Shown here: positions 34,720 to 39,810 of the stretch, one piece after another
Numbering within the stretch: position 1 is the stretch's first letter
Layout of the letters: every line of letters begins with the position of its first letter
Assembly: GCA_021324305.1 (NCBI GenBank)
Contig: JAJPJI010000003.1
Span: 1 to 39,810 of the forward strand
DNA from: Gammaproteobacteria bacterium
GTDB lineage: Bacteria; Pseudomonadota; Gammaproteobacteria; DSM-16500
Length of the DNA stretch: 39,810 nt
Direction of reading: 5' to 3'
Position numbers and translations under genes: made by a program
The notes under the pieces: generated by a model
What the model was told of the DNA's origin: nothing
Seen by the model: the letters and a program-made list of their open reading frames with translations, nothing else
The model's database searches: none

Positions 34720-34918
34720 GCGCGGCTCCGTGCATACATTCTGAATAATTCCGTTACTGAAAGTGTATTAGTCTGTGCTGTCTTCAGGATTTAGTGTTGA
34801 TAAAATATAAAATGACTGGGTGGGAAATGCAAACTAATCCAAGTTTGCACTCCATTCCAGATACCGTTTTGCTGCCATAAGTTTGGTAACGTCGCTTTCA
34901 GAAAATAATCAATACAGA

Positions 34919-35959
34919 TTATCCGGTTTTTTCTTCGGGGATGGCTAAAACCTGAGGCATATAGCCTGGTTGTCTGGATGTCCAGGAAAGAAAGTCATGC
35001 TTTTCTGCCTGCTGAGAAAGCGAGCTGACGCCCTTCATGTCCATGATGTTGTCGCTTGCGTTCATGAAATTGTCGATTCCATCCATGCGGGTAGCATAAC
35101 TGCTGCCTGTTGGATCGATGGAGTAATTGATATCAAGAATCACATTATAGGTGCTTGGTAACGTGTTTTTACCCAGGTTGTATTCATAATTAATACCCAG
35201 TGTCCAGTATCCATAATATGGAATACTGCTCCAGGCAAGGTTTGCCTGATAATTATTGAATGGCTGACGCACAGCAGCCTGTAAATACAAATCAACATTG
35301 GTGGCAATTGTCTGGTTCAGGTGCGCGGTACCACCAAATCCGGTTGCGTTTTGAGAGCCGGCATAAGTGGTATCATAACGGACAATATCATAATTCACCT
35401 CGGCACCGACTCTTCCGCCTTGCCAGGGTGTAAAGGTGATTCCAGGGCTTAATCCTCCGGCATTCGAACCCGCGATGCGTTTTGTATCGGTGAGTGGTTG
35501 TAAGGTGCCTTCCGTATTTGCAAATGGGAAAGTGTCTGTGCGTAGATTTTTGCTGGGGGCATGCGAGAGAAAGGCATAGATATTGAATGATGGATAATAC
35601 GCTGTGTCAGCGAAAACAAATTCATAATCTGCGCCTAGTGAACCCTGTTGAATCCATTGATCAGAATTACCATCAAAAAAAGGATTAGTAATATTCTGAC
35701 GCAAATATTCAACGGATAACTTGAAACGCTGATAATTTTCAAATTGAAAACCCAGCGAACCTCCAAGGCGAAAGTTTCTGACCCCAAATTCCGCTGCAAT
35801 GTTATAAGCGGTTGTATCATTGAAAGTATTCGTGAAGGCCGTGCGTAACGTGGGACCCAGGAATGTCGTTGGATGGTCTGTGTTCGATTCACTTGACCAA
35901 ACTGAGCCAGCCAGAAATATTCCGCCGATGGCGAGAGTCAGCCTCGAAATTTTTTTCAT
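34919..35959 (-). CDS. Outer-membrane-type beta-barrel protein without Ig domain (paralogue 5)
   Basis: A 346-residue paralogue, the most distant of the five. The frame extends to 36091, but the ATG at 35959 begins the signal peptide (MKKISRLTLAIGGIFLAGS) and has GGAGAAG upstream; the earlier residues are Cys- and Arg-rich and unlike an N-terminus. NTDHPTTFLGPTLRTAFT, the barrel strands, AGSNAGGLSPGITFTPWQGG, AAVRQPFNNYQANLAW and the closing motif FLSWTSRQPGYMPQVLAI are present. It has an extra linker (DGIDNFMNASDNIMDMKG) before the closing motif and no Ig domain. The gene order suggests an ancestral copy at this end and later duplication toward lower coordinates. Confidence 0.84.
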   Translation of the reverse strand: MKKISRLTLAIGGIFLAGSVWSSESNTDHPTTFLGPTLRTAFTNTFNDTTAYNIAAEFGVRNFRLGGSLGFQFENYQRFKLSVEYLRQNITNPFFDGNSDQWIQQGSLGADYEFVFADTAYYPSFNIYAFLSHAPSKNLRTDTFPFANTEGTLQPLTDTKRIAGSNAGGLSPGITFTPWQGGRVGAEVNYDIVRYDTTYAGSQNATGFGGTAHLNQTIATNVDLYLQAAVRQPFNNYQANLAWSSIPYYGYWTLGINYEYNLGKNTLPSTYNVILDINYSIDPTGSSYATRMDGIDNFMNASDNIMDMKGVSSLSQQAEKHDFLSWTSRQPGYMPQVLAIPEEKTG

Positions 35960-36124
35960 GTCATTGCTTCTCCATGCAAAAATCGGATACAGAAAGTATT
36001 CAATACTGATCCTTTGCGCTCTGGAACATGTTTCACACTCTCCTGTGATCCGCATATTGATCTTTACGAGAGCTTTTTTACCATGAAGCAATGGCGATAG
36101 AAAGTTAATTTCGTACGGTATGAG

Positions 36125-36325
36125 TTATTTGTGTATCAGCCAAAAAAACAATGAAAGTGCCAGGCTGATTATAATGCTTGTAGTAACAGGGAAGTAAAAG
36201 GTAAAATTAGCGCGTCTGAAAAGGATGTCGCCAGGTAATTGTCCGATACCCGTTTTTTGTATCCATGGCAGGATGATGCCTGCAATGATGAATATAAATC
36301 CAATGACGATGAGTGTTTTTTGCAT
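36125..36325 (-). CDS. DUF2905 small membrane protein
   Basis: A 66-residue protein with two membrane helices (about residues 5-20 and 46-63) joined by the family motif LPGDILFRRANFTFYFPVTTSI. DUF2905 proteins are widespread and of unknown function. The size and motif match the family well. Only a weak ribosome-binding site (TTAGG) precedes the ATG. It lies divergent to the efflux pump gene, sharing a 105-base intergenic region. Confidence 0.88.
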   Translation of the reverse strand: MQKTLIVIGFIFIIAGIILPWIQKTGIGQLPGDILFRRANFTFYFPVTTSIIISLALSLFFWLIHK

Positions 36326-36350
36326 TAACCTAACCCGATCAACTCTTGAA

Positions 36351-36406
36351 TTGACAGCATATCCGTTTCTCTTGCTTATCTGAAGTGGATATTTACTCTC
36401 AAGAGA
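36351..36406 (+). promoter_or_regulatory. Candidate promoter and inverted repeat before the efflux pump gene
   Basis: A consensus -35 TTGACA (36351-36356) is followed after 19 bases by TTATCT (36376-36381). An inverted repeat TCTCTTG (36368-36374) / CAAGAGA (36400-36406) spans the expected start site and may be an operator. No regulator gene is nearby. Confidence 0.4.
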
Positions 36407-36430
36407 TAATTTCGAAAATCAAGATCATAT

Positions 36431-37624
36431 ATGACCAAGACGCATATCCATCCAAAATCTCTGACGTTTCCCATACTACTGGTTCTTTATGAGATCGCGA
36501 CCTATCTTTCCAATGACATGTATCTTCCTGCTTTACCGCAAATGATGAAAGAAATTGGTTTGTCGACCAAGCAGGCACAGGCAACTTTAACGACCTGGTT
36601 CATTGGTTCTGCATTTCTTCCGCTGGTAATGGGTGTGATATCAGACCGTTATGGAAGAAGACCGGTATTACTCTTGGGCGGCGTTATCTATATTCTCGCG
36701 ACTATTGCATGCGCAATAACGAGTGACACGAATACACTACTCATTGCACGTTTTATAGAAGGAGCAGCCATACCTTCCATGATGGTGGCAGGCTATGCCT
36801 GTATTCATGAGTTATATGATCAGAAAGAAGCGATCAGAATCCTGGCCTTGATGGGCAGTATCACAGTGCTAGCGCCAGCGCTAGGTCCGTTACTGGGCAG
36901 CATCGTTCTGTATTTTACCAGCTGGCGGGGAATTTTCTGGTTTATATCAATATGGGCCCTGATCATTATTGTCTTGCTGGTTAGATGGATGCCAGAAACC
37001 TTTCCGCCTGAAAAACGCCAGCCGATTCATTACGGAACCTTATTCATACAGTATGCTCGTGTTTTAACCAATAAGAAATTCATGCTTCTCATGATGGTAT
37101 TGGGATTCATTTTTACAGGTTTTATTGTCTGGATTACGGCCGGTCCACTGCTGGTGATTGAAAATTTTCACTACCCGCCAATCGTCTTTGGAATGTTCCA
37201 GGCATTTGTTTTCGCTGCGTATATAGCTGGTAATCATCTTGTGAAACATATTCTGGAATTCATCAAGGTAAGTACGCTGATACGCTTGGGTTTGTTCATC
37301 ACGCTGGCCGGCGGTATTCTTGCATTTGTGTCATCTGTGTGTTTTGCAAAGACGATTTATCCCTTTTTAATGTCGATGACAATTTATTCATTTGGTTCCG
37401 CACTTTGTTTTTCTCCTCTTAACCGTTCCATTATCGAAGCGAGCGACGAGCCCATGAGTGTGCGTGTGTCATTATTTACCGTGCTCTGGACTGGTTTTGC
37501 GGTATTGGGAAGTGCTATCGCGAGTCTTTTCTTTAGCGGATCGATTCTTTCCATTTCAATTCCTGTTGCAGTGGTTGTGATTATATCCGCCATCATGAAA
37601 ATTGCAGCCGCTTATCTCCCCTAG
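36431..37624 (+). CDS. MFS multidrug efflux transporter, Bcr/CflA-like
   Basis: A 397-residue major facilitator with about 12 membrane segments. It shows the motif between TM2 and TM3 (GVISDRYGRRPVLLLGG, about residues 68-84), the TM4 Arg (LIARFIEG) and the antiporter motif C of drug:proton antiporters in TM5 (LAPALGPLLGSIV, about 149-161). YLSNDMYLPALPQM near the N-terminus is the hallmark of the Bcr/CflA subgroup (bicyclomycin, chloramphenicol export). The ATG lacks a clear ribosome-binding site. It is followed by an unrelated phosphodiesterase after 166 bases with no obvious feature. Confidence 0.88.
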   Translation: MTKTHIHPKSLTFPILLVLYEIATYLSNDMYLPALPQMMKEIGLSTKQAQATLTTWFIGSAFLPLVMGVISDRYGRRPVLLLGGVIYILATIACAITSDTNTLLIARFIEGAAIPSMMVAGYACIHELYDQKEAIRILALMGSITVLAPALGPLLGSIVLYFTSWRGIFWFISIWALIIIVLLVRWMPETFPPEKRQPIHYGTLFIQYARVLTNKKFMLLMMVLGFIFTGFIVWITAGPLLVIENFHYPPIVFGMFQAFVFAAYIAGNHLVKHILEFIKVSTLIRLGLFITLAGGILAFVSSVCFAKTIYPFLMSMTIYSFGSALCFSPLNRSIIEASDEPMSVRVSLFTVLWTGFAVLGSAIASLFFSGSILSISIPVAVVVIISAIMKIAAAYLP

Positions 37625-37790
37625 TCAGATAGGAATTCAAATTATGCGAGGGTGGTCATTAATTACGCAAAAATTCCGAGGTAATCTTCCTGACAATTAT
37701 CGCGACTTATTTTCAGATGCAGAGACAATTATTTGTTTTTTTATCAGTTCACCAGCTATCATACTTAAATGATGCAAAAAGGATTTTGAT

Positions 37791-38588
37791 ATGGGTAATG
37801 GATTTCTCAGGATTTTACAGGTTAGCGATACTCATTTGTTTGCGGACAGGAATAAGGCCTTGCTGGGGGTTCAACCGCAAAAAAGCTTTGAGGGTGTACT
37901 TGATCTGATGCGCAAGGAGTCAGGCAAGATAGATTTCATTATCCACTCAGGTGACTTGTCTCAGGATTATTCGGAGCCAGCCTACATTCGTATCGCCGAA
38001 ATGCTGGAAGAATTCAAGGTACCGGTATATTGCGTTCCCGGAAATCATGATGATCCTAAAGTCATGGCGGCTGTTTATCCTCACGCTGCCATATCCAACG
38101 ACAGGCATATCATTACCAAGAATTGGCAAATCATTTTGCTGGATTCACATAAACCTGGTGCGGTTGAGGGCTATCTTGATCATCATCAGCTGAATTATTT
38201 GCAGCATTGTCTGCACACTTACCCAGAGCACCATGCGATAGCTCTCTTTCATCATCAGCCTGTTCCGGTTGGCAGCCGCTGGCTCGATAACCTTGGTCTG
38301 ACGAATGCAGATGAATTCTGGAAAATTGTATATGAATTTCCAAGATTGAAAAATGTACTGTTTGGGCATGTACATCAGGAATTTGAAAAAGTATTCAATG
38401 GGATTCATTGTTACTCCACGCCTTCTACCTGTTTCCAGTTTATGCGTAACCAGGATCGTTTCGGACTGGAAAATTTGCCGCCTGGTTTTCGATGGATAAA
38501 CCTGCACGATGATGGACGTCTCGAAACCGCGGTAGTGCGTACAGACAAGTATATTGGTGTCTTTGATGAAAAAGCCACAGGATATTGA
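37791..38588 (+). CDS. cpdA: CpdA-like cyclic nucleotide phosphodiesterase (metallophosphatase)
   Basis: A 265-residue calcineurin-type metallophosphatase of the CpdA class III family, which hydrolyses 3',5'-cAMP in the cytosol. All metal-binding motifs are present: DTH (Asp 13, His 15), GDLSQD (Asp 55), GNHDD (Asn 85, His 86), FHHQP and GHVH. The length is close to E. coli CpdA (275). AAGGA lies 7 bases before the ATG. In Legionellales cAMP handling is linked to cyclase-rich regulation, but no cyclase is near. Related enzymes act on other phosphodiesters, so the substrate is probable, not certain. Confidence 0.87.
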   Translation: MGNGFLRILQVSDTHLFADRNKALLGVQPQKSFEGVLDLMRKESGKIDFIIHSGDLSQDYSEPAYIRIAEMLEEFKVPVYCVPGNHDDPKVMAAVYPHAAISNDRHIITKNWQIILLDSHKPGAVEGYLDHHQLNYLQHCLHTYPEHHAIALFHHQPVPVGSRWLDNLGLTNADEFWKIVYEFPRLKNVLFGHVHQEFEKVFNGIHCYSTPSTCFQFMRNQDRFGLENLPPGFRWINLHDDGRLETAVVRTDKYIGVFDEKATGY

Positions 38589-38623
38589 TCGGGCATCCTG
38601 AATACGCGGCATATTAAAAGTAC

Positions 38624-39810
38624 TTATTCACTCAATGCGGGTACTTTTACGGATTTTTTCCCTTGTTTCAATAGTAACGCCAGCGGAATCATGAAAATAA
38701 AACACCACATGATGAATGCGAATACATTAACAAACGACAACATTTGCGCCTGTTGAGATAACGTATTTGTCAACACCATTGCCCCAAGCGGCTGGTTAGG
38801 ATGCAAATTTAATGGGTTCAGATATTGATAGACGGCATGATTATATGGCGTGATGAATCCGCCGAGCTGATTCCAGAATATTTGTGTACGCCGGGTTGCG
38901 ATTGTGATAGCCACAGAAATACCGATCGAACTGCCGATGGTGCGCAGTAAGCTGAATAATCCTGCTGCTTCCGTCCGAGTTTGCACAGGCAGGGTTGAAA
39001 ACGCAACGGTGGAGAGCGGCACGAAAACCATGCCTAATCCAAATCCTTGCAGCAGCATAGGAAATATCAGCCAGAAAGGACTGATGTAAGTAATTGAGTA
39101 ATTTGTGCCAATAGACATGCCGCAGACACTAATAATGATACCGGAAATGATCAGCCATCTGGCATCAATCCGGGTAATTAATTTACCGACAATCATCATG
39201 CTGACCATACCGCTTATGCCGCGAGGCGCCATCATCAGGCCGGTCGTGAGAGCAGGATAGTTAAACAGGCCTTCCATCATGATTGGCTGGATGACCATCA
39301 TGCCGTAGAGGCCAAGACCAAAAATACACAGTAATATGCTGGCCACGGCGAAGTTGCGATCTTTGAAAATTTTCAAATCGAAGACTGTCCTGGTCCTTGA
39401 CTGCATGTTATGCAGCGTAAATCCCAAAAAACTGGCCAATGCCAGATAGGTAACCACACAGATACTGGTCGAGCCAAACCAGTCATCTGAATTACCTCGG
39501 TCGAGTACAAATTGTAGTCCGCCAATAGCGATGGAAATCAGAAAGAGACCAGTCCAGTCCATGGCCCGGCTTTTGGTCGGTGTGTCAGGGATAATGTTTG
39601 CCAACAGTAGCGTGAATATTCCAACAGGCACATTCACATAAAATGTCCATCGCCAGGTTGAAACATCAGTTAAATATCCTCCTAATGTGGGGCCAAGTAT
39701 CGGCCCAACCATGACGCCAACCCCCCAGATAGCCATAGCTTTTCCGCGTTCTTCGGGAGGAAAAATATCAGCAAGAATGGCTTGCGAGAGTGGGACCAGG
39801 CATGCGCCAA
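38624..39810 (-). CDS. DHA2-family drug efflux transporter, EmrB/QacA type (partial, N-terminus beyond window)
   Basis: The last 395 residues of a 14-helix major facilitator; the frame continues past the window end, so the start is not seen. The partial product includes PLSQAILADIFPPEERGKAMAI and the antiporter motif VGPILGPTLGGYLTD, followed by STWRWTFYVNVPVGI, which is the classical EmrB signature. About ten further hydrophobic segments follow, and the C-terminus is short and basic. EmrB pumps act with a membrane-fusion protein (EmrA) and an outer-membrane channel; if present, EmrA would lie beyond the window. It converges with cpdA after 35 bases. Confidence 0.9.
   Translation of the reverse strand, partial: GACLVPLSQAILADIFPPEERGKAMAIWGVGVMVGPILGPTLGGYLTDVSTWRWTFYVNVPVGIFTLLLANIIPDTPTKSRAMDWTGLFLISIAIGGLQFVLDRGNSDDWFGSTSICVVTYLALASFLGFTLHNMQSRTRTVFDLKIFKDRNFAVASILLCIFGLGLYGMMVIQPIMMEGLFNYPALTTGLMMAPRGISGMVSMMIVGKLITRIDARWLIISGIIISVCGMSIGTNYSITYISPFWLIFPMLLQGFGLGMVFVPLSTVAFSTLPVQTRTEAAGLFSLLRTIGSSIGISVAITIATRRTQIFWNQLGGFITPYNHAVYQYLNPLNLHPNQPLGAMVLTNTLSQQAQMLSFVNVFAFIMWCFIFMIPLALLLKQGKKSVKVPALSE

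Noticed and set aside
29392..35959. Long-range repeats in the outer-membrane cluster considered as a CRISPR or satellite array
   Set aside because: The repetition comes from paralogous coding sequence; there are no short regular repeats with unique spacers.
36029..36036. TGTTTCAC, a half match to parS
   Set aside because: The second half (ACTCTCCT) shows no match to GTGAAACA, so only a chance half-site is present.
1..39810. tRNA, rRNA, CRISPR arrays, transposases
   Set aside because: None could be recognised by reading either strand; small RNAs without a clear promoter and terminator cannot be excluded by eye.

Overview
The window looks like a gammaproteobacterium of the order Legionellales (Coxiella/Aquicella/Legionella type). 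The reasons are moderate GC, multiple large orphan proteins without recognisable domains, and PmrA-type promoter boxes of the kind that control Dot/Icm effectors in that order. This placement is inference: there is no rRNA, tRNA or dot/icm gene in the window to confirm it.

Layout. 0.1-1.1 kb: thiol peroxidase (tpx) and a CoA-binding protein. 1.2-2.9 kb: orphan protein A, an effector candidate. 3.1 kb: a 64-residue leader-peptide-like protein. 3.4-6.3 kb: acetyl-CoA acetyltransferase and ETF:ubiquinone oxidoreductase. 6.4-8.1 kb: a small exported protein, the biotin transporter BioY and a DUF1284 protein. 8.1-12.8 kb: a GMC oxidoreductase, a divergent aldehyde dehydrogenase and an amino-acid permease. 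12.9-14.3 kb: orphan membrane protein B. 14.3-19.0 kb: a leucine-catabolic liu operon on the minus strand. 19.2-20.1 kb: orphan coiled-coil protein C. 20.2-21.5 kb: an RlmI-like 23S rRNA methyltransferase and a strong terminator. 21.5-25.8 kb: a plasmid-type replication and partition module. 26.1-29.1 kb: a secreted alpha/beta hydrolase and a secreted beta-sandwich protein. 29.4-36.0 kb: five tandem paralogous outer-membrane-type proteins. 36.1-39.8 kb: a DUF2905 protein, a Bcr/CflA-type efflux pump, a CpdA-like phosphodiesterase and a truncated EmrB-type pump.

How the genes fit together. Isovaleryl-CoA dehydrogenase, methylcrotonyl-CoA carboxylase beta subunit, methylglutaconyl-CoA hydratase and HMG-CoA lyase carry leucine carbon to acetoacetate and acetyl-CoA. 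ETF-QO takes the dehydrogenase electrons to quinone, and the thiolase works on acetoacetyl-CoA. The biotin-carrying alpha subunit of the carboxylase is absent from the operon.

Main discoveries. (1) Three unrelated orphan genes (A, B, C) each have a tandem TTAA-type repeat with exact 11-bp phasing, followed 9-10 bp later by a -10 box. This is the PmrA-box layout and marks them as a candidate effector regulon. (2) A complete replicon is embedded between ordinary metabolic genes: five iterons with an exact 21-bp period overlapping the rep start, parA-parB-RHH genes coupled by 4-bp overlaps, an inverted iteron pair, and a parS-like 16-mer. (3) A strong promoter and a strong terminator enclose a 14-codon, lysine-rich open reading frame. 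(4) The five-member outer-membrane family differs in a modular C-terminal Ig-like domain.
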